Position numbers and translations under genes: made by a program. A stretch of DNA of 64,000 bases from Artocarpus heterophyllus (taxonomy: Eukaryota > Streptophyta > Magnoliopsida > Rosales > Moraceae), in NCBI GenBank assembly GCA_025403435.1, contig CM046333.1, forward strand, positions 31,827,521-31,891,520, written 5' to 3'. Every line of letters starts with the position of its first letter. The first letter of the stretch is position 1. The notes beneath the pieces were generated by a model. The model was not told the origin of the DNA. It saw only the letters and a program-made list of their open reading frames with translations, and made no database searches. Shown piece after piece: positions 47,046 to 59,237 of this stretch.

Positions 47046-48962
47046 TGTTGTTAGACATAATGCCTTAAGAAATAAAATATTGTAATATGTTTTTAGAGAC
47101 ATTTTATCAATAAAGAGTTTATTTATTATTCATATACAGAATGTTGTCATCTTTATATTTATTTCTATTGAATGTATGATAAGCAAATAAAAGTTTGAGA
47201 CTGTCGGTCTAACCTTTAAGAATCGTGCATATGATGAACAGATTATGCAGAAGACATGAATTTTAAAGGTGATGGTCTAAATCATAAGATTCGTAATCGA
47301 GGGAATAAAGTTGGGTGCTTTATTCATGCTAAGATTGTTATGTTGTCTACATCCCTAACAGGAGATGGCTTGTCTTGGTCATCGGAGTGGGACTTCGTGA
47401 GTAGAAACATTGCTGCATTCTTATAGGTGATGATGTATTGGATCGGGACAAAAAGTTGAATTGATTTGGTTAATAATTCTGTTTGTTGAAATCAATTCAC
47501 TTTAGACAATCATATGTATTGTGTCTTAATCCAAAAATGACTAATGGGCCTGTATTCTTGACTTATGTCTTTCGATGTTCCAAAAGGTGACATCCTGATT
47601 TAATGATGGTACATATACCGGCACGTTGGAGGCATGACTCTTGATTCACGTAGACTCATTATTCATAGGTATGAAATCTATAACTCTTTGTAGAGTTAAT
47701 GATATTCTCTTATATGCATTATCATATAATTAGAAGACTGGACCACTCAACAATTTGGATATATAAGTGTAATCAAATGATATACCATCCATGAATAGTA
47801 AGTATTTTAATAGTGTGATAATGGTTTGTAAGATAAAAATAATCGAGAAGGTAAAACAAAATTTATCTTTAAGCTGATTATGAATATGCTATGGAGATAT
47901 GACACATTATAATACGTCATAGACGGTTAGCTTATTGAAGCTTTGTAATTTTATATAGTTCGAGAGTGTTGGAGTAGCATTAGAGTTGATAATTATAAAA
48001 TATGTATTTGGGATATTGTATTTTATAACTATAGGAGCTTGACCTATATATATCTATCGGGTCCCCTTTGCTAGCTCATAATAATCTTGTAACGATATAA
48101 CGTGTTTTTCCTATATATTGATGACTTGTGTTGAATTATTAGACTGGCTAAAATTTGATAATAGTGGATTTAATAATTAATGTTAGTTTATCGGTTGAAT
48201 TAATTTTGTGAATTAATTCAAGAAAAACATGTTGAATTATTTGGATAATATTTTATTTACTATAGGATTATCTGTATATGATTGTTTTAATCAGATAACT
48301 TCTGTTTGGGTTATTTAAATTAAAACCGAGTCTCTATCTAAGATTCCCAAGTGAAAATAAGATATTCTGAGGATTCCAGATTATCACATGGTTGGCAGGC
48401 CAATGGGAAACTTCATTAGACCGATGGAGTAAGTTTGACAGGCTGCTTTCCCCGATCGGCTTGCCGAATATGCGATAATCAATATATGCATTTTTGACGC
48501 ATTTTTCATTAGAAGTTGATCTAGACTCAAATTTTGAGGCTTAATCTGTTAAGATTTAACCCCAAATTCGACTACTATAAATAGGGGTGAGTTTTCTTAG
48601 TTATTTAGATCATTTGAGAAGCATATAGTGACTACGAGAAACTCTAAAACTCCCTAAGAGCTATTGTTCAACATCAAGAACCTTAGCTCTATGTTTTCTC
48701 AAGTGGTTGGAAGGAGAATTACCGAAGGAAAAGCCGAACGACATGTGACTACCTACACTTCGATTGTGGATAGAGAATAGCAAAGAAGACTAGTTGGTTG
48801 AGGCTCTTCTAGAATGTTCCTCTCTTCATAAATTCCTGCCTTTTTATGTAAAAGGCTAGCAAGATCTATCATTAATTCATGTATTTAGCATGTCAAACTT
48901 ATGTTTTAAAAAATAATCTAATTTAAAATTTTTAAAATTCTGTTGCATACTGTTTTCCAACA
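47046..48962 (+). mobile_element. Copia-type solo LTR nested in the Tat LTR
   Basis: Starts TGTTGTTAGACATAATG (or TGTTAGAC, three bases later) and ends TGTTTTCCAACA, so the termini are the TGTT...AACA inverted pair of copia LTRs. It is about 1.9 kb and has no internal region. It is related to the LTRs at 956-2469 and 5240-7190. The Tat LTR resumes on its right side. No clear 5-bp target duplication is visible. Confidence 0.65.
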
Positions 48963-49589
48963 ACTGCTCCATATGGTGGTGTCAAGGGGTAGGTGACAAG
49001 CGTCACAATCCCAAAAGATAGACAACCCTTCATCTAAGGGCTATAATAAGGCCATGTGGTGGCCTTGGGAATGGGTTGTTTACTTGGCTTCATGTTATAT
49101 CCATTTGTCCTGAGCGCATGTTCTTCCCGAGGAGGCAACATCTCGATTGGTGGTTAAAGAAGGCCCTAAGGGCCACCTTAGGAAAGTGCACCGATCAGCA
49201 GGGAGTTGTGTAAGCTCAAGAAATGACTTTTGTTCGAGTAGGGTGGTCGGATAGCCGAGGTGAGCTCTTCAGGAAAGGGTGTCGAGCTCTATGGCCAAGT
49301 TCTTACAAATGCACCGGGCTTCTTCTCGGTCCTTAGATATTTCAACTGTGGTAAGATATCAGATGAATGGGTCCATCCAGGTTTCAATTTGTTTGGCACT
49401 TCACTCATAGATTTTGTTCTTTTAATGCTTGGCTCGGCTAGCCTCTCGGTTGGTACCAACATCAAGCTGTTGTCTTCAAGGCCCAATTTCTAGCTGTTCG
49501 AGTACATCAGCTTCTATATTCTGGGCTTTAGAAATTTGTGTAACTAAAAAGCTCTTGAACTAGCCAAGTAGGGCTTTAACTTCATTTAG

Positions 49590-50060
49590 ATATGCCGTCA
49601 TGCATTCGTTTTAGGCTTGGAATCTGCCAATCACTTGTTGGAACGCGAGCATGGAATCGCTACGAACACGGATGTGGTCCATTCTTTAGCTCCCGTGTAA
49701 TTTTAAGACAAGCTATCAACACCTCATATTCGGCTTTGTTGTTGGAGGCCTTGAAATCAAACTGCAACACATAATTAGGCACCCGGGCTGACGAGGACGA
49801 GTCCAACACATGAATCGTTCATACTAGATGATCCGTCTATACATAATTTCCACTCGAGCTCATATCTGCTTGTACTGCTGCTAGTAGGGTCAAGGTCTTC
49901 CACGGGTGCCTATTCAGTTGAGTGGGTGGCTTGATCGGCCCTCGTGAACTCAGTTATAAAGTCAGTCAGAGCTTGTGCTTTAATGGCCATCCAGGGCACG
50001 AATTGAATCTTGAATTCCCTGAGCTCAACCGACCACTTGGCCATCTAATTAGAGATTTTT
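49590..50060 (-). pseudogene. RNase H of the Tat-type element
   Basis: The minus strand shows L-T-D-F-I-T-E-F-T, then W-K-L-C-I-D-G-S-S near 49850, then N-K-A-E-Y-E in another frame near 49735. This is the second RNase H type (RVT_3-like) used by Tat elements. Several frameshifts and stops are present. A further conserved piece with L-P-Q-L-K-Y-L lies at 49486-49289. Confidence 0.6.
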
Positions 50061-50499
50061 GGATTTTAGAGGACTTGGTGCATGGGATAATTGGTCGGGA
50101 TTCAGATAGTGTGCCACTAAAAGTATGGTTGGAGCTTTCGAGCAGAAGTAACAAGGGCCAAGGCTAGCTTTTTAAATGGCAAATATCTCTACTCGGCTCT
50201 TTAGAAGGCTTTATTGGTGTAGTAGACAAGCTTCTTAATTTTTTCTTCTTCCCAGACTAGGACTAACTACCTTCTTGGATACTACCAAATAGGCATAAAG
50301 TATTTCCCCTTATTGAAGTTTGGATAGGAGAGGAGGTATAGCTAGGTACCTTGTAAAGCTTTGGAATGCTGCTTCACATTCTCTGCTCCACTCAAACCTC
50401 CTGTTGAGTGTAGAAAAAAAGGTTGGAACTTGTTGGTAGATTGAGAGACAAATCTCGACAGAGCAGTGACCATTCCAGTGAGCGTTTGCACCTCCTTAA

Positions 50500-51391
50500 C
50501 AATGTAGGGGCAACATATATTTGCAAGTACTCAGGACTTAGTTAGGTTGACATCGATGCCGTGATGATTGACCATGAACCCGAGGAACTTCCTAGATTCC
50601 ACTCCGAACAAGCTTTTTGTCAGATTGAGCCTCATGTTGTACTCAAAGAGGACATTGAAGCTGTCTCAGAGATCAGTAATGTGATCAGTTACTCAAACCA
50701 ACTTCATGAGCATATCATCGACATATACCTCCATGGTTTTCCTAATCTGCCAAGTAAACATCTTGTTCATCAGGTGTTGATATGTGGTCCTAGCATTCTT
50801 CAACACGAACAGCATAACAACATAGCAAAATAGGCCTTCATTGGTCGTGAAAGCAGTTTTAACTTTGTCCTCGTTAGCCATTCTTATTTGATTTTATCCT
50901 AAGTATGCATCCATGAAGCTCAATAGTTCATGGTCGGCGGTCACATCTACTAACTGGTTGATCCAAGGTAGGGGAAGCAGTCCTTTAGGTAGGCTTTGTT
51001 TAAGTTTGTAAAGCAATACAAACTCACCATTTTTCATTGGCCTTTTTTTACTAGGACGACATTCGCTAGCCACTTAGTATAGGTGACCTCTCAGATGAAC
51101 CCGGCTTCCAACAACTTCTGCACCTCCTGATTTATAGTAGCGTACCTTTCTAGGATAAAGGCTCTTTTTTTTCTAGATGACAGGTTTATGCTTGGAGTTT
51201 ACATTCAAATGATGGCTGATAACACTCAGGTTAATTCTAAGCTTGTCCTCATGGGACCAGGCGAACACATCCTGATATTTCGTTAGGAATTTCTCCAAGT
51301 CGGCTCGTATCTTAGGCTTTAGCTGAGACCTGAGCATGATCGTTCGATCGGGATGCTCGGGGTCTAGGTGATATGGGATGAGATCCTCCAC
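50500..51391 (-). pseudogene. Reverse transcriptase of the Tat-type element
   Basis: 51391-51173 is the pre-RT segment (L-D-P-E-H-P-D-R-T, then D-V-F-A-W-S-H-E-D, then V-I-S-H-H-L-N-V). 50881-50693 holds the catalytic core, with M-E-V-Y-V-D-D-M-L intact. Between them the frame is broken. Y-V-D-D in this context is diagnostic of the Tat/Athila side of Ty3 elements. Confidence 0.75.
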
Positions 51392-51400
51392 GGGCGTTGC

Positions 51401-51990
51401 TCATACTTCTTCCTCGGGGAACCACGGGTCTAGGTCAAACAACATCTTCGCTCTTTCCTTGGCAGGGAACTCGATCTTGTCCACTTTGTAAATGGCTGAG
51501 ACGTTCATTAGCTGAGCTGCTGCCTCCTTCATGGCCTTAACATAATAGTCCCAAAAGTCTTTTTGCTTTGACCTTGTCATTCTAACTCCATTCTCTGTGG
51601 AAAATTTCATGGCCAGGTAGTAAGTGGAAGCTATGGCTTTCAAGGCGTTTAGGGTTGGCCTCCCGATGATGATGTTGTGTTGGGACGATTGTTGACCACC
51701 AAAAATTCGACCAGTCATGTGACCCAAGGACGATCTTCGCCAAATGTGACTAGCAAACAAATTTTGCCCACTGTTCAGACACACTCTCCCAAGAAGCCAT
51801 ACAAGGGGGTTTGTACCGAGATGAGCACCACGTTGCTTATTTTCAACTTGTCAAATGCCTGTTTGAACAGGATATCTGTCAAGTTATTGTTGTCGATCAG
51901 CACACATCAGTCCATGTTGTTTATAATCAGAAGCTCACACGTTACGGCATCGTTGTGTAGGTGAATAAGCCTCTCCGCCTCCTCCTCGGT
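51401..51990 (-). pseudogene. Protease region of the Tat-type element
   Basis: 51784-51401 contains I-I-I-G-R-P-T-L-N-A-L-K-A and a following K-F-S-T-E-N-G-V. Upstream, near 51908-51867, V-L-I-D-N-N-N-L stands where the family has L-V-D-N-G-S-S, so the catalytic loop has lost its Gly. A frameshift separates the two parts. Confidence 0.65.
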
Positions 51991-52139
51991 AAAGGTAATA
52001 ACAATGTCTTCCTACTGGCATATCTTGTTGATATGCTTGGACATATTCATCAGATCTCCTCTCTCAACCAAGTAGGCTTCCTGGACATAGGCCTGCCAAC
52101 CACTGATAATATCCTTGGTTGGCCTTCCTAAGCTGGCTA

Positions 52140-52330
52140 GTTGTCTCTCCTAGTGTTGTCTCCGAGTGTGAGAACTCATTCAACAAACTCTCTAAGGTGT
52201 CCGTCTTGGATGAGCTTTTCAATTTGATCCTTTAGCTGGATGCAATCTCGCGTACTGTGCCCAAGGTCTATATGGAATTTGCAATATTTATTTTGATCTC
52301 TTTTTGCTCATTTTCCTTTTACAGGCGGTA
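52140..52330 (-). pseudogene. Gag C-terminal zinc-finger region of the Tat-type element (cut)
   Basis: The minus strand encodes N-K-Y-C-K-F-H-I-D-L-G-H-S-T-R-D-C, then I-Q-L-K-D-Q-I-E, the C-x-x-H-type finger and following helix of Tat Gag. The sequence stops at the Tekay LTR beginning at 52333, so the rest of gag was separated by that insertion. Confidence 0.65.
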
Positions 52331-52332
52331 GT

Positions 52333-55300
52333 TGTAATGACTAGGAAAAATTCATTAATAAAATCTAATAATTAATTAGGTTTAATTAATGAATTTACCC
52401 TTAAAAATTGTATTTTTTTGTAAAAATTATGATAATGTATAAATAAGCGGTATTAATTAAAAATTTCATTGTGAATGTGAGGCAATGTTGGATATTGTAA
52501 ATACAAATTTTATGAGTTTAAATACTCATAAATTTGTAAATAATATTCATAAAATGATTTTTGTATCGCAATTAATTGTAAAATTATGATATAAACGGAT
52601 AGGTAGTTAAGGTATAAATAAGATATAGAGTTCACAAAAACCCTAACCCAGTAGGAAAAGGGGGCCAAAGCAGTATAAGTATACTGCAAAGTGAAAAATG
52701 CAGATATAAAAAATGTTATGTTTGGCCTCCAAAAACACACCAAAGGCAAGTAAAATATTTTATACAGTCTAAGAATATATTTTGCACTGATTTGACCACG
52801 GTAGTATAAGAAAAATACTATATGATGAAATATTACATAGTGTAAATTTTTGGGGCCCACCAAGTGGACACCCATTAGAGTTTCATTGTGCCACATGCCA
52901 TGAGAGGTGGCCCAATCACCTTATGCCACATTAGGTAGACTCATGGATTACTTAGTGAGTCACCCATTGGATAAGCATGCATTAAATGTGATTTTAGCCC
53001 AAAAAAAATTCATTTTTCTTCTTCCTCTAGCCCACGGCAGCCATTGATGAAGCTTCCCAAAAATTTTCTCAAATCCAACTCTTTGCAAAATTAGCCCCAA
53101 TCAAGTTCAAGAGGAAAAATTTAAGGAATTTTATCAAGTTTTAAGGTAAAAGCCTAAACTTTTTCAAGGTTTCTTGGGTTTTTTTTTTTTCATAGATTAA
53201 GGATGGAAAGTAATTCAAAGTGTTTTGCACGAAAATAATGTCTAGGAGGGAGTTTCAAAGAAGCTTTGAAAGGCTAGAAGCACAAAGTATTATTTGGGGT
53301 AATATTTGATTTTTTAAAGTTTTGAAATTTTGTGGTTTTTATTTTAATTTTTATTCTTTCAAAGGTATGTGGGTTTTCATGTAAATTTTTGGTTAAATCC
53401 CATAGATATATGATTTATGGTACGTTGATATTGTGAAAATTCAGGGTTTATTGTGCAAAATGGTAGTTTTTACAAAATAGATTATTTTTATAATTTTAAT
53501 GTTAGTTTTGTAAAAATGGATATTGGGCGTGAAAATGATTTGGACAAGGGCTGGAATTGTCTTCACAGGGGTAGATATGCTGTTTGAAAACAGATTTTTA
53601 CAAAAATACCCCAAAGACTAAATTGAAAGAAAAAGTTCATTCTCAATAGAATTGGAAAATGCCTAAAAACACTCCTGTATAGTGGGAATTTCAAAAAAGT
53701 TAAAACACAAAATTGTAGATCTCAACAAAACTGTTAGGCACCGTGAATAGTTTGTTGAAAATCTCAACCGTTTGTGAGATTTTAATTTTACAAAAATTTG
53801 TTAAAATTGAAAAAAAAATTAAAGGGCAAAAATGTCATTTTTTTCAAAGGATTTTGAATATGGTACTTTGAGCAAAAATGTTCCTCATGAAAAATGAAAA
53901 ATTATGGTTTAAAAAGATTAATTTCGGTCCCAAGGGTAAAATCGTCAAATTTTTTTAAAAGGAACAAAATTGCAAAGTTTTACTAAATAGGGTATAGAAG
54001 TAAAATAAGGAGACTCGATACCCCAGGGTATTATTCTAAAGTCGATACGTGGTTATTTTCACTAAAATAGCGAAGTTGAACTCGAAAAACTTAGTAGGCC
54101 CGCTAGGGGCAAAACTATCATTTTTCTCCAAGCAACCCAAAACATCCCCAAAAAGGGAAAAAGGGAATGATTAGAAAGATTTTTGCCCTTCGTTAGAGAC
54201 GATAGGGTAGAATAAGATAAGAATAAGAAATTCAATAATTTTCAGAGTTGTATACAGTTATGCAACTTGAGTTATTAATTAACGATCATTTTGTAATGAT
54301 ACATATAACCTTGAAGAAGTAGTGAACATTTGGCTAATAGCTTTGTAATTGGCCAACAGGATCTTAGAAGTCTAGAAGAGAGGGAATTGAAGTTAAAGTG
54401 CACGGAAACCTATACCAAGTAAGTACCCATCCCACTTACAATATAGAATTATAGGTATAGAATGTGAAATATGTATATGTATACCTGTGTGTATATCAAG
54501 GTACATACCTGTATATGTATGCTATGATACGAATACCTATAAGTTTATTAATGTGTACCTGTGAGTATACAATTACATACCCATATGTCTTTCATGTCAT
54601 GTACCTGTGTGTATATTAATGTGTATCTAGGTGTATTTAAAGTACGTACTTGTGTGTACTATACCGTACAAGAGTATTTATGTTGCGTATAACATGTGAT
54701 TATTGCTTCATGTATAGTATGATAACCATAATAATTGGACTGGTAAACACATAACCAGAATTAAGAAGAGTGTCGTACCGACTCCTAACTCAAGAGAAGT
54801 TTAAGGATATAGTGTGGTCTCAGTGTCACGAAGACCTATGTGTACAATGGTACGAACACTTGAGCCCTGGTCAAAGATAAGATATGAAAAGGATAAAGAA
54901 TGTCCATAAGAAAGCATAACTGGATCACGCATTGTAATGAATGTGCATGTGGGCTGTATTGGGACTTACTAGGCGTAAGCTCATTAAGTGTTTCAAGCTG
55001 TAGGTATTCCGACAAGAAGATCAGAATAATTTCATATTTAAGCTAGCGGAGGGATGAGTAATGTGCAGAATGGGTATACATACCGCCGTAATTTTGTTTC
55101 CGCTGTACATATTTTATGTTATTTTAAAATGTAGTATTTAGCAAACAATATTGTAAAAGAAAGGTTGTTTATGTAAATATATGTATATGTTTGTATTTTA
55201 AAAGTTGTTACAGCGGAAACAAAATTACGGCGGTATGTATACCCATTCTGCACATTACTCATCCATAAAATATAAAAAGAGAAAAAAAAATTCTAAGTTT

Positions 55301-55412
55301 TTCCTTTATTCATAAGTAAGAAAAATGTTTATCACAGCCTGAAAAATGTGAGTTGTGACAGTTTGTATTGAACCGAAAATCTTGTCACCTTACTGTACAT
55401 TACTGTTTGTTC
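52333..55412 (+). repeat. 5' LTR of Tekay-type element 2
   Basis: The start is fixed by alignment with 61445. The end is uncertain. 'accatcatagctcaag' near 55415 might be a decayed initiator tRNA-Met primer site, which would put the end near 55412; at least 2.6 kb is confirmed by the partial 3' LTR. A TATA-like 'tataaataag' is at about 52439. Low-complexity 'acctgtgtgtatat' words cluster at 54466-54660. The 5' copy has about 23 bp near 54585 that the 3' copy lacks. Confidence 0.7.
55052..55264. repeat. Perfect 56-bp inverted repeat, at the LTR end or just inside the element
   Basis: 55052-55107 (GGATGAGTAATGTGCAGAAT ... TTTGTTTCCGCTGTA) is the exact reverse complement of 55209-55264, separated by 101 bp. 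RNA from this segment would form a 56-bp hairpin. The matching part of the 3' LTR lies beyond the window, so it cannot be said whether the feature belongs to the family. Confidence 0.95.
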
Positions 55413-55512
55413 TACCATCATAGCTCAAGTAAGATATTTTACTTTTAAGTATAAGAATGCTAAGTTTTTACTTTATATGGAATTGTTGTATTAATTAAAA
55501 TAAATGCAGTAG

Positions 55513-56324
55513 ATGGCGGCACCACCTAATGAACTCAATGCGGAAGCGGACCAAAGAGCAAGTATCACATTTCAAGACATGATGCCACCTCGATATTATG
55601 GGAGTCGACAGCCCATGGTTCTAACTGAGTGGCTTCACGCTATAGAAGTAATCTTTGCTACATGCCACACTCCACCGCACCTTCAGTTTTATTAGGTTTG
55701 GGTCGGTTGTAGAGAGAAGCGCTCGCATGGTGCCTCAGGATCGGACTTGATGAACAACCTAGGGACTGGCAAGGCTTTAGGGAACAAATTCTAGCAGAAT
55801 TTGCACCTCTACCACCCGTTGACGATATGCAAGTTTAGGTGATTTCGATGTTATGGGCAGATTGGTGTTGTCAGTTGTATCTGTGTGTAGAACCGTTATG
55901 GGGTAGGTACGTAGGTGAGCCAGTAGAACATTATATCCTTATATTTTGTCGTACTATGATACCGTTGATCCCACCAGAAATACCCTTGAGATGAATTTGT
56001 GATCTTATCTGAAGAGACCTTGCCGACGCAGTCCAACAACAGGTACAGTACCCTAGAGATTTTTTAAGTCTCAATGATTTCATTATGGAAGTATTGCATG
56101 CGAAGCAAAATGTGGCCGTGCCCTTAAAGGATCCCCCAGTAGAAATGGACGAAGATGATGTTGATGGCGAGGATGATGATGAAGAGCTTGAATTCATTAC
56201 AGCACCTCCGGAACCTATTATCACCAGTGACGATGAGTCTACTGATTCTAGTGAAAAAGAGGAGGAAGAGAACCCTAAGAAGGATCCTGAACACAATGAC
56301 ATGTCAAGAGTAGAGTCAGATTAG
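55513..56324 (+). pseudogene. Extra Gag-like frame upstream of gag
   Basis: Starts at the ATG at 55513. It has the capsid N-domain pattern: M-P-P-R-Y-Y-G near residue 25, then W-L-H-A-I-E-V-I-F, then (after a frameshift near 55690-55710) R-E-A-L-A-W, W-Q-G-F-R-E-Q-I-L-A-E-F and A-P-L-P-P. The C-terminus is a Glu/Asp-rich tail ending at 56324, with no zinc knuckle. Four further stops lie at TAG or TGA, at least some where Trp would fit. About 270 codons in total. The true gag follows at 56755, so this element has two capsid-like genes in tandem. The role of the first is unknown. Confidence 0.6.
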
Positions 56325-56754
56325 AAAGTAAATGGACCTATAAAGATCTGTATGTACAAAAATGTATGTAGAGGTGTGATTAGCACAGTTTTGGCTTGTT
56401 GCTTTTGTATATGAGTGTACATCTGACAAGTGGTACTCTTCACGGGGATAGGGTATATGTAGCCGGAAGAGATAACTGCTCCTGGAAATGATATGAATAG
56501 TTTATGTAAGAAAGGAAAGTAAGTATGTATGATAGTCACTTATGTAATGTTTCGGGAATGGAGAATGTAAAAGAAAAGGAAGAAGTTATTGAAATGAACT
56601 GTATGAAATGAGATATTAAGTTTATGTTATTGTTCATGTTTGCATGTATTTATACTATTCAAAAAATATTTCTTTTAAATACTATTAAGTTAATAGTATA
56701 TACTGACGTAATAACAAAATTGTACGGTAGGCCTGTGAACAAACTTTACTATCA

Positions 56755-57880
56755 ATGGCTGATATACCTGAAGGACCTACGAACCCAGACCTAATGACCA
56801 TGATCACGGAGTTACAACAGAAACTCCAAGCTTACGAGTTAGAAATACAAGAGTTAGGAGAACAATTAACAAACCAGAATCCGGTACCATAAGCCTGCGC
56901 AAACTCGCCACCCCTGGTACCACCGCCTCAACAAGCAGAACCAGCTGCACCAATTGTTCCAGCTGCTCCAGTAGCATCTGCTACTGAATTTTATGAACGA
57001 TTCTGATGGATGAAAGCCCCAAAATTTGTTGAATCTACTGATCCACTAGAAGCCGATGATTGGCTTACTGGCATAGAGAGGGTTCTGAAATTTTTGGGGC
57101 TCAGTGATCGTGAGAAAGTCTTATGTGTCTCATTTTCTCTCACTAAAGATGCTAGGAAATGGTGGGAGTCAGTAGAACGTAGAAAGAACGTAAACGAAAT
57201 GTTGTGGCTAGATTTCATGGAAGAATTTCGAAGGGCTTACTTCAATGTGGAAACAATGGCAGCCCAGCAAGAAGAATTCAACAACTTTAAACAAGGCAAT
57301 ATGTCAGTGGCTATCACTATGAAGAGATTCAACCAATTAGCGTATCTTTGCCCCAAACTGGTACCGATTGATCGGGAGCTAATAAGAAAACTAATGCAGA
57401 TAATGCGGATGTTCCGAACTGACATCGCCCTTGTAGTCGATAGTGGAGGGCAAACTCCTAAGGATGTGGAAGATTGCATCGAATGGGCTACTAGGGCTGA
57501 GTTTAGAATTGCCCGTGATAAGGAAGAGAGAGCAAGAATTTTTAAAGCTCAAAAGGAAGAGAAAGCTTTAGCCAAACAGAGTCAAGCCATACAAGCAAAA
57601 GGACAAGGAAGCGTTTCGAATCAAGGACAGTCCTAGAGCCATCCAGCTGGATGCAACCGTAATGCTAATAATAAGAGGAAATGGAACATGATTAATCCAA
57701 AGAATCAAAAGGGACAACCCCAGAAGAGGATTAGTGATGGAGGAAACAACAAGCCTCTCTATGGTCAATGCGGTATGAGACATGCGGGAGAGTGCAAAGT
57801 TGGCACCAATAAGTGTTCATCTGTGGCAAAGAAGGACACTATGCCAGAAACTGTTTTTCCAATCCCTAGAATCAGCATAC
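56755..57880 (+). pseudogene. Gag of Tekay-type element 2
   Basis: Starts at the ATG at 56755 with a coiled-coil-like L-Q-Q-K-L-Q-A-Y-E segment, then a Pro/Ala-rich linker. The capsid domain is in 57010-57636: D-P-L-E-A-D-D-W, then A-R-K-W-W-E-S-V, then W-L-D-F-M-E-E-F and F-K-Q-G-N-M-S-V. In-frame stops are at 56890, 57004 and 57634. The zinc knuckle (I-C-G-K-E-G-H-Y-A-R-N-C) is intact but one base out of frame from about 57813, so its first Cys is in the other frame. Confidence 0.8.
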
Positions 57881-58039
57881 TCAGAATCAGCAAAGGCCCT
57901 AGGGAACCCAGCTTCATGCAGTCCAAGCGCAGATTGAAGGCCCTAGCATTAGTTTGGGATGCTTGGAAGCTCCGAAAACTAGTGGACGGATTTATGCCTA
58001 TACAAAGAAGAGGATGATGTGGGAACTTCAACAGTGGTG

Positions 58040-58356
58040 ACAGGTTAGTTTTCTGTTGCCAATACTGATGCCTATGTTTTATTTGATTCTAGAGCAATGC
58101 ATTCTTTCACATCACTTAAGTTTGCTAAGTGGATAGGACATGAAGGGGATAGGATATAACAGACTTTTAGGACTGCACTTTCCTCTGGGGAGGTATTAAA
58201 TTCTGATTATTGGTTACGTCACGTACCCATCATCATTTGTGCAAGGAAATTGTATATTGATTTAATAATAATCGATATACAAGATTATGACGTTATCTTG
58301 GGAATAGATTTCCTAGGAAAGTACACTACCAAGATTAAAGCCGACATCACAAGGTT
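58040..58356 (+). pseudogene. Protease of Tekay-type element 2
   Basis: The aspartic protease loop reads V-L-F-D-S-R-A-M-H-S-F near 58075-58110, with Arg in place of the essential Gly of D-S-G-A, a single G-to-A change. The later D-V-I-L-G-I-D-F block is present. A stop follows the first third. Confidence 0.7.
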
Positions 58357-59160
58357 ATGTTTCGACCTTCCGGAAGTGAGAAGTTCATGTATTCGGGGAA
58401 GATTCCAAAGGCTCTAAAGGCGCTAATTTCAGCGTTGAAAGCAAAGAAGATGTTGGAGGGTGGATGCACCAGTTATTTGGTGGATCTAGTAAACAAGGAA
58501 CAAGAGGCTCAGTTAGGACCAGAGAATGTTCCCATAGTAAAAGAATTCATTGACGTGTTTTTGGACGAGTTACCGGGCTTACCACTGGAACGGGAGATTT
58601 CGTTCGAGATTGAATTGACCCTAGGAACAACCCCGACTTTGAAGGCACCATATCGTATGGCTCTAGGAGAACTCAAAGAGCTTCAGGTGCAATTACAAGG
58701 ATTGTTGGACAAAGGGTTTATTCGGCCGAGTCTTTCTCCATGGGGAGCGCATGTTTTATTCGTCAAGAAGAAAGATGGAACGTTATGGATGTGCATCGAT
58801 TACCGAGAATTGAGCAAAGTCACAATTAAGAATAAGTATCCACTACTGAGAATTGACGACCTATTTGATCAATTGAAAGGAGCGTCGGTATTTTCAAAGA
58901 TTGACTTACGCTCTGGATATCATCAACTTCGAGTCAAGGAAGAGGACGTGCCAAAGACAACGTTTCAAACACGCTATGGGCATTACGAATTTTGCGTTAT
59001 GCCATTCGGACTGACCAATGCCCCGGTAGCATTTATGGACCTTATGAACCGGATTTTCAAGGACTACCTCAACAAGTTCGTCATTGTTTTCATCAACGAT
59101 ATCTTGATTTACTCAAGAACATTAGAAGAGCATAAGGAACATTTGAAGCTTGCATTGTAG
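58357..59160 (+). pseudogene. Reverse transcriptase of Tekay-type element 2 (catalytic Asp lost)
   Basis: A 267-codon open stretch contains [38 protein letters not shown] and [12 protein letters not shown]. The catalytic box is [10 protein letters not shown]: the first Asp of F-I-D-D is Asn, a G-to-A change, so the enzyme would be dead even if translated. It ends in TAG at a Gln-like position, and a 1-base deletion follows near 59180. Confidence 0.85.
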
Positions 59161-59237
59161 TTGCTAAGGAAGCATCAATTTATGCCAAGTTCTCAAAATG
59201 TGAATTTTGGCTGGAAAAAGTTCATTTCTTAGGACAT

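Larger units (their letters stand above)
46770..52332 (-). mobile_element. Tat-type Ty3 element (decayed, minus strand), host of two later insertions
   Basis: Read on the minus strand the order is gag zinc-finger region (52330-52140), protease (51990-51600), RT (51391-50500), RNase H (about 50060-49590) and then LTR sequence (49080-48963 and 47045-46770). The LTR has a TATA box on the minus strand (GTTTATAAAT, near 47001-46992) followed by 'aggagcatttagtccacc', as in Tat-lineage LTRs. Integrase is missing, so there is an internal deletion. A copia solo LTR splits the 3' LTR and a Tekay element splits gag, giving a relative order of insertion. Confidence 0.7.

Noticed and set aside
52510..52896. 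Long minus-strand frame within the 5' LTR, with a counterpart at 61742-62005
   Set aside because: It is shared only because both are copies of one LTR. It is antisense, hydrophobic by AT bias, and shortened in the second copy.
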